DNA of 64,000 nucleotides from Tabrizicola_A sp965284335. Lineage in GTDB: Bacteria > Pseudomonadota > Alphaproteobacteria > Rhodobacterales > Rhodobacteraceae. The notes under the pieces were generated by a model that was given only the letters and a program-made list of their open reading frames with translations, was not told the DNA's origin and did no database searches. This document shows, in pieces, positions 1 to 9,028 of this stretch. The position numbers were made by a program, and so were the translations under genes. The DNA lies in assembly GCF_965284335.1 (NCBI RefSeq), contig NZ_OZ260076.1; one strand, written 5' to 3'. How positions within the stretch are numbered: the first letter of the stretch is position 1; the number at the start of each line of letters is the position of its first letter.

Positions 1-96
1 CGTTATTAATATATGATATTTTTAAAAAAGAGACTGTGGTGAATATCGACCTCATGACTTAATTGCGAGGCAAACTAGATCACAGGATCATCAAGA

Positions 97-1446
97 ATGA
101 AACGCAACCAGATTATCGGCACCCTGATCGCGAGCACGTTTTTAGTGTCAGGCTGCGTATCGCAGAATGATCGTGCCGCTAGCATTGAAAATCGACTCAC
201 AGACCATCTTAGCTCGACAGCTTTTCAGGACACCAAAAAGGCGAAATCGGTTGTTGCAACCGCCAAATTTGAAGACGCACTTAAGTTGGCGGTCGAAAGC
301 GACCCGCAGTTCCTTTCGGCACAGGCTGCAGAAAAAGCATCCTTCGCGCAGGTTGGTGTTGCGACCAGTGCCCGCCGCCCGCAGGTATCTGCAACAGCCA
401 GCGGCGGCGCACTAAAAGAGGCCAGCCCGTCAAATCGTGAAATTACCGGTGTCGCAGCCGACATTATGATGAGCCAACTCATTTATGACGGTGGCGCTGC
501 GAATGCCGCAATAGATGGTGCGCTGGCCCGGGCATTATCGGCACGAGCCGCTACTCAGGAAACAGGCAATGCCGTGGCACTTGAAGCCTTGCGCGCCTGG
601 GCTGATCTTTGGGTGCTACAACAAAGACTGTCGGCTTTGAATGCCCGCAGCGCAGACATCACAACACTCTCCGATCAATTGGATCGGATGACTGCAAATG
701 GGATGCTGGATAGCGCAACGCGGGATAGCGCGCGAATTGCCGTGCTCGATTTTAAAACGGAAGAAGCATCGCTTCGCAGCGGATTGGCTGGCGCCGAAGC
801 CAAGTTTGCGCGTCATTTTGGGTTTGTTCCAGCCGGAAATATTGCTGCCCCGAGGCAGCTTTTCAGCGGCCAGGATCTGAGGAAGCTGCAAAGTGATATT
901 TCACTTTCACCAACTGTGCGCAAAGCTGCAGCAGAGCTGATTGCAGCTGAGGCGGCAGAAAAGGAAGCACTGTCCCAATTCAAGCCAACGGTCGCGCTTA
1001 ATATGGGTGTGATGTCGCCAATGGATGAAGACGACACGACAGACACAACGATTGGCCTGCAAATGCGCTATACATTTAATGATGGCGGCCGTCGCAAATC
1101 ACAAGCTGCCGCAGCGACCGCGCGTAAAGAGGCCAGCTCCATGAACCTTGAAAGCGCCAAAGCTGAAGCAACGGCAAGAATGGCTGGCGCGCTCGCGCAA
1201 TTGACGGCGCTTGAGCAAACAGCACCGCTGATTGCCCAAAAACTGACTGCATCAAACGATCAGGCGTCAACTGCCGAGGCTCAGATCGCCTTGGGACAAA
1301 GCACATTGCGCGGTCTTTTGGATGCTCGGATCGCACAATATCGCGCCTTGGAACAATCTCTGAAATTGACGGCGGAACGTGCGGTTCTCCAGGGCACGAT
1401 CGCGGCCGGAGCGGGGATGCTCACCCAAAAGCTTGGCGTTGAGTAA
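97..1446 (+). CDS. TolC-family outer membrane protein of a type I secretion system
   Basis: A 449-residue protein of the usual size for TolC/LapE outer membrane efflux channels. The N-terminus is a signal peptide ending in a lipobox-like LVSGC near residue 20, so it is probably a lipid-anchored channel. The body is alanine-, glutamate- and glutamine-rich long helices in two similar halves (one with FRDS-like repeats around residues 60-230, one around 265-440), as expected for the trimeric helical barrel. It would form the outer membrane exit duct for the exporter and adaptor encoded just downstream, 41 bases away in the same direction. Family assignment is firm from pattern and context; substrate is unknown because the region upstream is outside the window. 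Base composition is more AT-rich than most of the window. Confidence 0.85.
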   Translation: MKRNQIIGTLIASTFLVSGCVSQNDRAASIENRLTDHLSSTAFQDTKKAKSVVATAKFEDALKLAVESDPQFLSAQAAEKASFAQVGVATSARRPQVSATASGGALKEASPSNREITGVAADIMMSQLIYDGGAANAAIDGALARALSARAATQETGNAVALEALRAWADLWVLQQRLSALNARSADITTLSDQLDRMTANGMLDSATRDSARIAVLDFKTEEASLRSGLAGAEAKFARHFGFVPAGNIAAPRQLFSGQDLRKLQSDISLSPTVRKAAAELIAAEAAEKEALSQFKPTVALNMGVMSPMDEDDTTDTTIGLQMRYTFNDGGRRKSQAAAATARKEASSMNLESAKAEATARMAGALAQLTALEQTAPLIAQKLTASNDQASTAEAQIALGQSTLRGLLDARIAQYRALEQSLKLTAERAVLQGTIAAGAGMLTQKLGVE

Positions 1447-1487
1447 CCAAAAGCTGAGTTATTAATATTTCTGTTCAGCAGGATAGT

Positions 1488-3662
1488 ATGGAAAACTACG
1501 TGAAAATACTGAAGTCTTGGCTGCAAAAAATCACACATCGGAGCCATCGCGACACCTCCGCGATGGATATCAGTCTTCCGTCGACGGCCGAGACCGAAAA
1601 GTCACTAGCACGCGCTGTCCAGCATATGCTGGCGATGAATGGTTTGAATTATTCCGAGGCAGCCGTCCGCGATTTGGCGGAGACGGTGAATACTTTCTTT
1701 GGTCCAGCCGAAGCAATCTCGGCCTTGAAGTCGCTTGGCTTTGCCACGGGATTTGGTCCCATTGACCCCAAGGACATTTCACCGGGCCATTGTCCGCTGA
1801 TTGCGTTTGATAAAAATGGCGTCGCAGCCACCATACTTGAGATCAATGACCAAGGTTTCGCGCAGATTATGTCGCATGACGACGCGTCGGAAACTGTGCT
1901 GGTCAGTCGTGTTGAATTGGAAAGCAATCTGCTTCCCTATGCCATCTTGACCCGAAAATCGCGCAATACCCTTAAAGACAAGATGCAGAACAATTGGTTC
2001 TGGAGCTCAATGTTGGAAGGAAAATGGCTTTATATTCAAGTCATTATTGCTGCCATGCTCACAAACCTTTTGGGTCTGACTACCTCTCTTTTCACGATGG
2101 TGGTGTATGATCGGGTTGTGCCCAACGAGGCAACGGAGTCTTTGATCGCATTGACCGCGGGCGTGCTGATTGCATTGAGTTTCGACTTTGTCATTAAATC
2201 CCTGCGGGCTCAATTTATTGACCGTGCGGGCAAAGGTGCGGATTTGCGAATGTCGCGGATGATATTCGACAAAATCCTGAACATGCGCCTCGATACACGG
2301 CAGCGTAAATCTGGCGCCTTGGCGACGATTGTGCGTGAGTTTGATACCCTGCGCGAATTTTTTACGTCGGCGACCTTGGTTGCCGTCGTCGACCTGCCCT
2401 TTGTCTTTTTCTTTATCTGGGTGATCTACCTGATCGCCGGGCCTCTTGCCTTTGTTCCGCTGGTTGCGGTTCCTTTGGTGATTATAACCGGTTTGGTTAT
2501 TCAACCTTTGCTGGCTCGACTTGCATCGGACAACATGGAAACCTCCATGTCGAAACAGTCCGTGCTGGTGGAAACCCTGAATGGTCTTGAAACCGTTCAG
2601 GCAACCGGTTCAGGGCGCCTGATGCGCAAGCGGTTCGAAGAAGCAACGGTCATGCAATCTGATCTGGGGCTCAAAAACCGTATTCTCTCGCAATTTGCGA
2701 TCAATTCGGCGGCATCTATCCAGCAATTGGCCCAGATCGGCACCATCTTTTTCGGCGTCTTTCTTATTCAAGCCAATACGATCACTATGGGTGCGATGAT
2801 TGCGGCGTCAATCTTGGGGGGGCGCGCTCTTGCACCGCTTAGCCAATTGGCGTCGGCCATGTCGCGCGCCAATGGCGCTTTGCAGGCCTATCGCTCGGTG
2901 GATGGTTTGATGCGCGAACAAGCCTTGCCAGAGGGTGAGGAATTGGGCCAGCGCTTAAGCCGTCCTGTTTTGCGCGGTGAAATTGAGCTGCGCAATGTCA
3001 GCTATAGTTTTCCCGGGGCCAAGGCGCCTGTTATCAGCAATCTGTCGTTGAAAATTCCCGCCGGGCAGCATGTTGCTATTCTTGGCAAGATGGGCTCGGG
3101 GAAATCGACGCTTGCACGATTGATGGCCGGACTTTTGCAGCCGACCGAAGGATCCATTCTTTTGGACGGCGTTGAAATGCGCCAAATCGACAAATCGGAT
3201 CTGCGTCGTAATATGGGGATCATGCTGCAGGAAACTTGGTTGTTCTCTGGGTCTTTGCGCGAAAACATCCAGATGGGCCATTACGAATATGATGATGCCC
3301 ATATTCTGAATGTCTCTAAAATCGCAGGTGTTGATGATTTTGTCGCCGGTCACCCGCGTGGTTATGACTTGCCCTTGCGCGAACGCGGTGAGGGTCTTTC
3401 AGGGGGCCAGCGTCAATCGATCACATTGGCCCGCGCCTTGTTGCACAGCCCTCATCTTCTTATTTTGGATGAACCAACCAGCGCAATGGATACAGCAACC
3501 GAGCAATCGGTTCTGGAACGGATGAGCGGCTGGTTAAAGGATCGCACGCTTATTGCCGTGACCCACCGCAATACCGTTCTGTCGCTCTGTGACCGGGTGC
3601 TTGTCATGGATCGTGGGGCAATCATTGCCGATACCACGCCTGAGCGGCTTAAAGCGAAATAA
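1488..3662 (+). CDS. Type I secretion ABC transporter (LapB-like permease/ATPase)
   Basis: A 724-residue fused exporter. Residues about 25-150 form a C39-peptidase-like domain that lacks the Gln/Cys catalytic signature, so it should bind rather than cut its cargo, as in HlyB and LapB. Residues about 175-460 are a six-helix ABC exporter membrane domain. Residues about 490-715 are the ATPase with Walker A (GKMGSGKST), the signature LSGGQ and Walker B ending in LILDEP. It powers one-step export of RTX-type proteins or adhesins across both membranes. It lies between the TolC-like gene and the HlyD-like gene, 10 bases before the latter, so the three form an operon. No large RTX adhesin gene is adjacent inside the window. 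Confidence 0.93.
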   Translation: MENYVKILKSWLQKITHRSHRDTSAMDISLPSTAETEKSLARAVQHMLAMNGLNYSEAAVRDLAETVNTFFGPAEAISALKSLGFATGFGPIDPKDISPGHCPLIAFDKNGVAATILEINDQGFAQIMSHDDASETVLVSRVELESNLLPYAILTRKSRNTLKDKMQNNWFWSSMLEGKWLYIQVIIAAMLTNLLGLTTSLFTMVVYDRVVPNEATESLIALTAGVLIALSFDFVIKSLRAQFIDRAGKGADLRMSRMIFDKILNMRLDTRQRKSGALATIVREFDTLREFFTSATLVAVVDLPFVFFFIWVIYLIAGPLAFVPLVAVPLVIITGLVIQPLLARLASDNMETSMSKQSVLVETLNGLETVQATGSGRLMRKRFEEATVMQSDLGLKNRILSQFAINSAASIQQLAQIGTIFFGVFLIQANTITMGAMIAASILGGRALAPLSQLASAMSRANGALQAYRSVDGLMREQALPEGEELGQRLSRPVLRGEIELRNVSYSFPGAKAPVISNLSLKIPAGQHVAILGKMGSGKSTLARLMAGLLQPTEGSILLDGVEMRQIDKSDLRRNMGIMLQETWLFSGSLRENIQMGHYEYDDAHILNVSKIAGVDDFVAGHPRGYDLPLRERGEGLSGGQRQSITLARALLHSPHLLILDEPTSAMDTATEQSVLERMSGWLKDRTLIAVTHRNTVLSLCDRVLVMDRGAIIADTTPERLKAK

Positions 3663-3672
3663 GGGGGTCATC

Positions 3673-4977
3673 ATGTCAGACATGAACTTTAGAAAGATCT
3701 CGGATGAATTGGCGGGCAAACAGTCCATGTTCAATTCCGCGATCTTGTTCTCGACCGCCGGTTTGATTGCGACCTTTGCAATCTGGGCCTCTTTTGCGGA
3801 ACTGGATAATGTGACGCGCGGACAGGGCAAAGTGGCCTCCTCTGTGCAAAACCAACTGGTTCAGGCGGGTGAAGGCGGGGTTATTCTGCGCCGTTATGTT
3901 TCAGAAAACTCGGCGGTGACGGAAGGCGAAGTCCTTTTCGAAATTGATCCGGTGGATTCGGCCAGTGAATTGAACCGGCTGATGGAACGGCGTCTTGCGA
4001 TGTCGATCAAAGAGGCGCGTTTGCGGGCCGAAATCGCGCAAACCGATTTTACCATCGCCGATGAATTGCGCGCGGGCAGCCCGATTGTGGCGGCGACGGA
4101 AGAAAATCTCTTTATGGCGCGCAAGGCCGAATTGTCTGGCGCCTTGGCCGTTCTTGAACAGCAACGCAATCAGCGCCTGCAAGATCTTGAGGGCGCCGCA
4201 GCCCGCCGTGACAGCGCAGGCCGCACCATGGATCTTATTCAAAAAGAGATCGACGTGGTGCAGCCCATGGTCGCAGAAAACATCGCGCCCGAAACCCGTC
4301 TTTTGGAATTGCAGCGCGAGCTTGAATCGGCGCGCGGACAATTCGATGCCGGCAATGTCGCGATTTCGCAAGCCGAGGCCGGAATTGCCGCCATCGACGG
4401 CGAGATCAGCAATCGCCGTGAGGCCTATGTTCTGCAATCCATGGACGAATTGGCGGCCGTTGTGGCCGATCTTTCCGAATTGAACGAGGCGCTTCCCCTT
4501 TTGCAGGAACGCGTCAGCCGGACAGTTATCCGCGCGCCGATGGATGGCATCGTTTATCGGCTGAATTATCGCACCCCGGGGGGCTATATTAAAACCGGCG
4601 ACGTGGTGCTTGAAATGGTTCCGACGGGCGAAGATCTGGTGGTGGCCGCGCAAATCGACCCCAAGGATATTTCCAATATCCGCCTTGATGATGCCGTGCG
4701 GATCCGGCTTTCGGCCTATGACTCGTCGCGTTATGGCACGCTTGATGGCCGCGTGACCCGGATCAGCGCCGACGCTTTGGCCAATGAGGAAACCGGCACC
4801 ACCTATTATCAGGTCGATGTCGCGATTGAGGGCACCATCATGCTGGAAGATGGCGTGCCGGTCGTTCTTAAGCCCGGCATGACCGCCACGGTCGATGTTT
4901 TGTCCGGCAAGCGGACGATCTGGGCCTATATCTGGGAGCCTGTGGCCAAGGTCAAAGAACTGGCGCTGCGCGACTAG
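3673..4977 (+). CDS. HlyD-family type I secretion periplasmic adaptor
   Basis: A 434-residue membrane fusion protein. The start chosen is the ATG ten bases after the exporter stop, preceded by AGGGGG; an earlier in-frame start would run deep into the exporter gene. Residues about 20-45 form the single membrane anchor, followed by a biotinyl/lipoyl-like half, long coiled coil (about 110-270, rich in Glu, Gln and Arg) and a second lipoyl half with beta barrel (about 290-420). It would bridge the inner-membrane exporter and the TolC-like channel. It completes a three-gene secretion operon; its end is two bases from the end of a gene on the other strand. Confidence 0.92.
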   Translation: MSDMNFRKISDELAGKQSMFNSAILFSTAGLIATFAIWASFAELDNVTRGQGKVASSVQNQLVQAGEGGVILRRYVSENSAVTEGEVLFEIDPVDSASELNRLMERRLAMSIKEARLRAEIAQTDFTIADELRAGSPIVAATEENLFMARKAELSGALAVLEQQRNQRLQDLEGAAARRDSAGRTMDLIQKEIDVVQPMVAENIAPETRLLELQRELESARGQFDAGNVAISQAEAGIAAIDGEISNRREAYVLQSMDELAAVVADLSELNEALPLLQERVSRTVIRAPMDGIVYRLNYRTPGGYIKTGDVVLEMVPTGEDLVVAAQIDPKDISNIRLDDAVRIRLSAYDSSRYGTLDGRVTRISADALANEETGTTYYQVDVAIEGTIMLEDGVPVVLKPGMTATVDVLSGKRTIWAYIWEPVAKVKELALRD

Positions 4978-4978
4978 A

Positions 4979-5266
4979 TCACGCGCAGGCGATCTTGGCG
5001 ATGGTAGCGCTGAGATGGGGTGCCATGGGTTTGGCTGTGCGGATCATCACATAGTCAAACCCATTGCTGGCATTGCGCTTTTGCACCAAAAGCACGGTGC
5101 CTGCCTCATAAATATCCCACGCCAATTCGCGCAGCTCGCGGCGCAGGCCGGTGTCGGTGCTGCCATAGACAATCTGCTCGCCGGGTGCGGCTGCACTCAC
5201 CTCGCGCAGCAGCGCCTCGACCGATTTGGTCAGCTTGACATTCAAAGCGGGCTTGCGATCGGTCAT
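4979..5266 (-). CDS. Hypothetical 95-residue protein
   Basis: A small soluble protein with no signal peptide or membrane segment. I do not recognise the family. The sequence has a plausible mixed helix/strand pattern (a leucine-rich helix at about 12-25, an RRELRELAWDIYEAG helix at about 42-56, then strands) and codon use like a real gene. It ends two bases from the end of the HlyD-like gene on the opposite strand, so the two transcripts converge. The ribosome binding site in front of the ATG is weak. It may be an unrelated conserved protein; a role in secretion is not implied by its position. Confidence 0.5.
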   Translation of the reverse strand: MTDRKPALNVKLTKSVEALLREVSAAAPGEQIVYGSTDTGLRRELRELAWDIYEAGTVLLVQKRNASNGFDYVMIRTAKPMAPHLSATIAKIACA

Positions 5267-5597
5267 CCGGGCAGATGCCCCCTGCGGCGCGGCGCAAGGC
5301 CGGGCTTAAGGCCCATGGCAGGTGCAGTTTTGGCATAACAATGTTGCGACACAGATCACCTTTGTTTTCTATCCAACGGTAAAGATCCCGCGCGCCGAAA
5401 AACCCGTCAGGTGCGAGACCTTCAGGTTCTTGCGCGTGACCATGACCAACAGCGCGCGAAATAGCGGCGCCATTGCCGGATCAAAGAGACATGTGCTGGG
5501 CTAAAAAGGGAATCATATACTTCGGATAAGGCGGCTCTCCTTAGTTTAAAGTCGCTCCGAAATAATTCTTAAAATCTCTAAAGTATAGGCAGCACCC
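5267..5597. other. Intergenic region without a recognisable gene
   Basis: About 330 bases between two leftward genes. The part nearest the transporter gene (about 5505-5590) is distinctly AT-rich. A 60-codon open frame at 5322-5504 has no supporting ribosome binding site or recognisable protein pattern. I see no tRNA-like fold or obvious terminator here. Confidence 0.5.
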
Positions 5598-6485
5598 CTA
5601 ACGCGCGCGCCGCCCCAAATGGCGCAGCTGCCAGCTGGCATGGGCAAAGATCGCCACCAGAATGACCGAGCCGCCGATCAGCGTCGCCTGCCCCGGATCC
5701 TCGCCCAAGACCCACCAGACCAAAAGCGGGCCGACCACAATCTCCAGCATGGTGATCATCGACACCTCGGGCGCGGGCAGATAGCGCGGGCCGATCTGCA
5801 ACAGCCCGACACCGCCTGCCAAAATCACCCCCCCCGAGACAAGGACCAAGGCCCATTGGGTGGCGTCAAACGGCTCCATCGGGGCGATGGGCAGGGCGAT
5901 CAGGCTGGTCAGCAAATAGCCGCAGGCGATGGCCACGATCAGGTTCACATCCCGCGCCTTGCGCAAGACCACATAATAGCCCGCGATGGTCATGGCATTC
6001 AAAAAGGACAGAAAATCGCCAAAGAGCGTGCCACCCCCCAAAGACCCCGAGGCGATCATCATCACGCCGCCAAACACCGCCGCAATCGCCAGCGCCGTCG
6101 CCTTGTCGATGGTGTCGTGCAAAAAGGCCCATGAAAACAGGGCGGCCAGAAAGGGCGCTGTGGCCAAAATCAGCAGGCTGTTGGCGACCGAGGTATATTG
6201 CAACGATCCCAGAAAAAAGATCGACCCGGTGCCTTGCAACGCAATCATCGCCAAGGCGGGCCATGTCAGAAGCGACCGAAACCCGGTCCATGCTCCGCGA
6301 TGGAAAAGGGCGACAAAGCCCAGCGTCGCCACCGCCGCCGAAAGCCCACGCCAGACCGCGATGGTCATGGTATCGGCCCCGATCAACCGCACCACCAAGG
6401 CATCGGGGAAAAAGAACGCCACCCCCAGAAAGGTCACGATCAGCCCATAGGCTTGTGGATTGCGCGCGGCGAAACTGTGCATCAT
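5598..6485 (-). CDS. DMT-superfamily (EamA) transporter
   Basis: A 295-residue integral membrane protein of ten predicted helices made from two EamA halves of about 140 residues, the standard build of drug/metabolite exporters in the RhaT/YdcZ/PecM group. The start chosen is the first of two consecutive ATG codons; the open frame extends further upstream without family similarity and into the divergent promoter area. The N-terminal half carries the conserved stretch around WRGL and the helix with TSVANSLLILATAP; the second half ends with the typical GEDPG-containing loop before the last helix. Substrate cannot be told from sequence; amino acid or metabolite export is the usual role. It is transcribed away from the SRP RNA gene. 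Confidence 0.88.
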   Translation of the reverse strand: MMHSFAARNPQAYGLIVTFLGVAFFFPDALVVRLIGADTMTIAVWRGLSAAVATLGFVALFHRGAWTGFRSLLTWPALAMIALQGTGSIFFLGSLQYTSVANSLLILATAPFLAALFSWAFLHDTIDKATALAIAAVFGGVMMIASGSLGGGTLFGDFLSFLNAMTIAGYYVVLRKARDVNLIVAIACGYLLTSLIALPIAPMEPFDATQWALVLVSGGVILAGGVGLLQIGPRYLPAPEVSMITMLEIVVGPLLVWWVLGEDPGQATLIGGSVILVAIFAHASWQLRHLGRRAR

Positions 6486-6659
6486 GGGTCCTGTGGCTCG
6501 CGGCGATAGGGTGGCGACTGATTGGGGCCTGCATAGGGGTCTCAGGGGCAAAAGACTTGGCCAAAGGCGACCCGATCAGGGCGCGATTGGGCCGCAGCGC
6601 CCCATATCCCGCGCAATTTCCCCCCAGCCCAAAGCGCAAGCGCGCCACCGCGCTCCCCC

Positions 6660-6688
6660 TTGCAGCCCCGCCAAAACCGCCCTATATC
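6660..6688 (+). promoter_or_regulatory. Predicted sigma-70-type promoter of the SRP RNA gene
   Basis: TTGCAG at 6660-6665 and TATATC at 6683-6688 are separated by 17 bases. Transcription would start about 6694-6696, exactly where the SRP RNA helix begins. The match in position to the RNA 5' end is the main support. Confidence 0.6.
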
Positions 6689-6692
6689 GGGC

Positions 6693-6793
6693 GTCGAGAG
6701 GTTGGCGCGGGCAGGTGCCTCGCCAACCCGGTCAGGTCCGGAAGGAAGCAGCCGTAACGAGCCCCACTTGGGTCGTTGTCCAGCCTCTCACCC
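6693..6793 (+). ncRNA. ffs: Signal recognition particle RNA (4.5S, small bacterial type)
   Basis: The apical SRP signature GTCAGGTCCGGAAGGAAGCA is present around 6731-6750, followed by GCCGTAACGAG, which together form the conserved asymmetric loop and GGAA tetraloop that bind Ffh. The ends pair: GAGAGGTTGG at 6696-6705 with CCAGCCTCTC at 6780-6789, with one G-U pair. Length is about 100 bases, as in other alphaproteobacterial SRP RNAs. Exact ends are inferred from the helix and the promoter position. Confidence 0.95.
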
Positions 6794-6862
6794 TTTCCCC
6801 CGCTTTCGCTGAATGTGTCGCCCCTTGGGGCCGCCAGTGCGAATGCGCGCGAAAGCCACAGC

Positions 6863-7921
6863 TTACGCGCCCCAAGTCCGCTCCAGCACCGCAAACCAGT
6901 TCTCATGCGCGATCTTGCGCAACAGCGCCTCGCCATAGCCATGGGCGCGCATCGCCTCCAAAAGCGCCTGCTGGCCGACGACATCGCCAATCCCCTGCGG
7001 CACTGTCGCTCCGTCGAAATCCGACCCCAGCCCGACATGATCCTCGCCCAAAATCGAGATCAGGTGGTCCATATGCGCCAGCACATCCTCCCAGCCCATC
7101 TCGGGCGATTGCCGCCCATCGCGGCGCAGGAACGAGGTGGCATAGTTCAGCCCGACCATGCCGCCGCTGTCGCGAATGGCGGCCAATTGCCGGTCGGTCA
7201 GGTTGCGGGTTGAGGGGGTCACGGCATGGGCGTTGGAATGGGTGGCGACCAGTGGCGCATTCGAAAGCCGTGCCACATCCCAAAACCCCGCCTCATTGAG
7301 GTGGCTCAGATCCAGCATGATCAGCAGCCGGTTGCATTCGGTGACCAGCCGTTTGCCCGCCTCCGTCAGCCCCGGCCCGGTATCGGGCGAACCCGGAAAG
7401 GCAAAGGGCACGCCATGGCCAAAGACCGTGGGCCGCGACCAGACCGGGCCGATTGAACGCAACCCCATGCCATGAAACACATGCAGCGCATCCAGCCCCG
7501 GATCAATCGCCTCGGCCCCCTCCATATGCAGGATGCCCGAGATCACGCCTTTGGCCAGACAGGCGCGCAACTCCGCCGCCGTGGTGCAGACCTTGAACCG
7601 CCCGCCCGCGGCGCGCTCCATCCACATCAGATGGCCCGCCTTGGCCAGCGCAATGGGCTGGGCGGTCTCATGGTCGATGCGCGACGGCAAAGGCAGCGCG
7701 AAGGGCGGGTTTTCCATCGCGGCCATGTAATCGGGGGCGTCCTCATCGGGGGGTGAGGGGATGTAGATCGCAAAGAACCCGCCCGCAAAACCGCCCTTCT
7801 TCATGCGCGGCAGGTCCAGATGGCCCTCGCGCCCCTCGGACAGCCACAGCGTCTCGCGCTGGTCGGGATGGTCCAGCAGGCGCAGAAGAAAGTCGTTGTG
7901 GCCGTCAAAAACCGGGATCAT
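6863..7921 (-). CDS. Membrane dipeptidase family M19 (renal dipeptidase-like) hydrolase
   Basis: A 352-residue protein. The start chosen has AAAAGGA nine bases upstream. The metal-binding HNDF motif lies at residues 8-11 (DGHNDFLL), with other conserved pieces: LHMEGAE for the bridging Glu around residue 127, LDLSHLNE and VATHSNAH for the distal metal histidines, and GLGSDFDG for the catalytic Asp. These define zinc-dependent M19 peptidases that cut dipeptides, often with a D-residue, and some beta-lactams. No signal peptide, so it should be cytosolic. It is the last gene of the leftward operon after the acetylpolyamine deacetylase, with a 96-base gap, suggesting that it hydrolyses an amide intermediate. 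The substrate is not determinable from sequence. Confidence 0.9.
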   Translation of the reverse strand: MIPVFDGHNDFLLRLLDHPDQRETLWLSEGREGHLDLPRMKKGGFAGGFFAIYIPSPPDEDAPDYMAAMENPPFALPLPSRIDHETAQPIALAKAGHLMWMERAAGGRFKVCTTAAELRACLAKGVISGILHMEGAEAIDPGLDALHVFHGMGLRSIGPVWSRPTVFGHGVPFAFPGSPDTGPGLTEAGKRLVTECNRLLIMLDLSHLNEAGFWDVARLSNAPLVATHSNAHAVTPSTRNLTDRQLAAIRDSGGMVGLNYATSFLRRDGRQSPEMGWEDVLAHMDHLISILGEDHVGLGSDFDGATVPQGIGDVVGQQALLEAMRAHGYGEALLRKIAHENWFAVLERTWGA

Positions 7922-8017
7922 GGCAGGTCCTTTTCCTTGCGCCGCCGTTGTGGCCAAAGCTGGCGTCAGGGCGGGGCGGGTGTCAATATCAGGGCCGATC
8001 AGCGCGACATCGGCGGG

Positions 8018-9028
8018 CTAAAACCCAGCCAGAACAGCCGCAAGGTTCGCCCCCAACTCGGGGCAGAGATAGCCCCCTTCCTGCACGATCAGCGTGGGCA
8101 ACCCGAGCCCCGCCACCGCCCGGCCAATGCGGCCAAAGCCTGGTGTGGTGACGGCAAGACCCGCAAACGGGTCGCCCTCAAAGGCATCAAGGCCCAATGC
8201 CAGCACCAACGTATCGGCCCCGAAATCGGCCACCGCCTGCATGCCTTTGTCCAAGGCCACCATGAACCCCTCATCGCCGGTGCCGCGCTCGAGGCACAGG
8301 TTCAGATTGGCGCCCAGCCCCGCGCCCGTCCCCCGCTCTTCGGGGTAGCCCCAGAAGAACGGGTAATAGCGTTCGGGATGGGCGTGGATCGACACGGTCA
8401 GCACATCCGCCCGGTCATAGAAAATGCCCTGCGTGCCGTTGCCGTGGTGCAGGTCCACATCCAGAATGGCCACCTTTCGGCCCGCATCGGTCAGCCTTTG
8501 TGCCGCGATGGCGGAATTGTTCAGATAGCAGAACCCGCCTGCCAACTCGCCAAAGGCATGATGCCCCGGCGGACGGCACAGCGCATAGACCGCGCGCTGC
8601 GCCGCCAGAAGATCGGCCCCATGGATCGCCGTCTGCGCGCTGGCATAGGCCGCGCCCCAAGTCTGGGCTGAGATCGGGCAAGAGGTGTCGGTCTGGTGAA
8701 ACCCGGCTTGGCCCACGGCCGACAGTGGATAGCCATCGGTCCGGTTGGCGGGGTGGATATTCGGGATCACCTCGGCACTGGCCCCAGGGATGCGGCTCCA
8801 GCGGCTGTGGATCGTCTGCAGGAAGGTGACATAGCGCTGCGGATGCACCCGCAGGATCGGCGCCATCCCCGCATCGGGCGGGACCACCACCGGCCCGCCC
8901 AAATCCCGCACCGCGCCCAAGAGCGCCTCTATCCGCGCGGGTTTTTCCGGGCAGGGCTGCGGCGCGCCCGAAGAGAGAAAGAACTGCGGGTCATGCGCCC
9001 GCTGGGCCTCGTCAAAGACTGTGATCAT
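8018..9028 (-). CDS. Acetylpolyamine amidohydrolase / class II histone deacetylase-like
   Basis: A 336-residue zinc hydrolase of the arginase-deacetylase fold. Catalytic His-His is in RPPGHH (residues 156-157), and the zinc ligands are Asp192 and His194 in ILDVDLHHGNGTQ and Asp281 in LGLDAFEGDP. The stretch FHQTDTSCPIS and the WGYPEERGTGAG loop resemble the acetylpolyamine amidohydrolase of Mycoplana more than AcuC. The expected reaction is removal of acetyl groups from acetylated polyamines or similar acylated amines. Its start overlaps by four bases the stop of a GNAT gene that resembles spermine/spermidine acetyltransferase, so the two opposing activities are translationally coupled. Assignment to the family is firm; polyamine specificity is an inference. 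Confidence 0.9.
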   Translation of the reverse strand: MITVFDEAQRAHDPQFFLSSGAPQPCPEKPARIEALLGAVRDLGGPVVVPPDAGMAPILRVHPQRYVTFLQTIHSRWSRIPGASAEVIPNIHPANRTDGYPLSAVGQAGFHQTDTSCPISAQTWGAAYASAQTAIHGADLLAAQRAVYALCRPPGHHAFGELAGGFCYLNNSAIAAQRLTDAGRKVAILDVDLHHGNGTQGIFYDRADVLTVSIHAHPERYYPFFWGYPEERGTGAGLGANLNLCLERGTGDEGFMVALDKGMQAVADFGADTLVLALGLDAFEGDPFAGLAVTTPGFGRIGRAVAGLGLPTLIVQEGGYLCPELGANLAAVLAGF

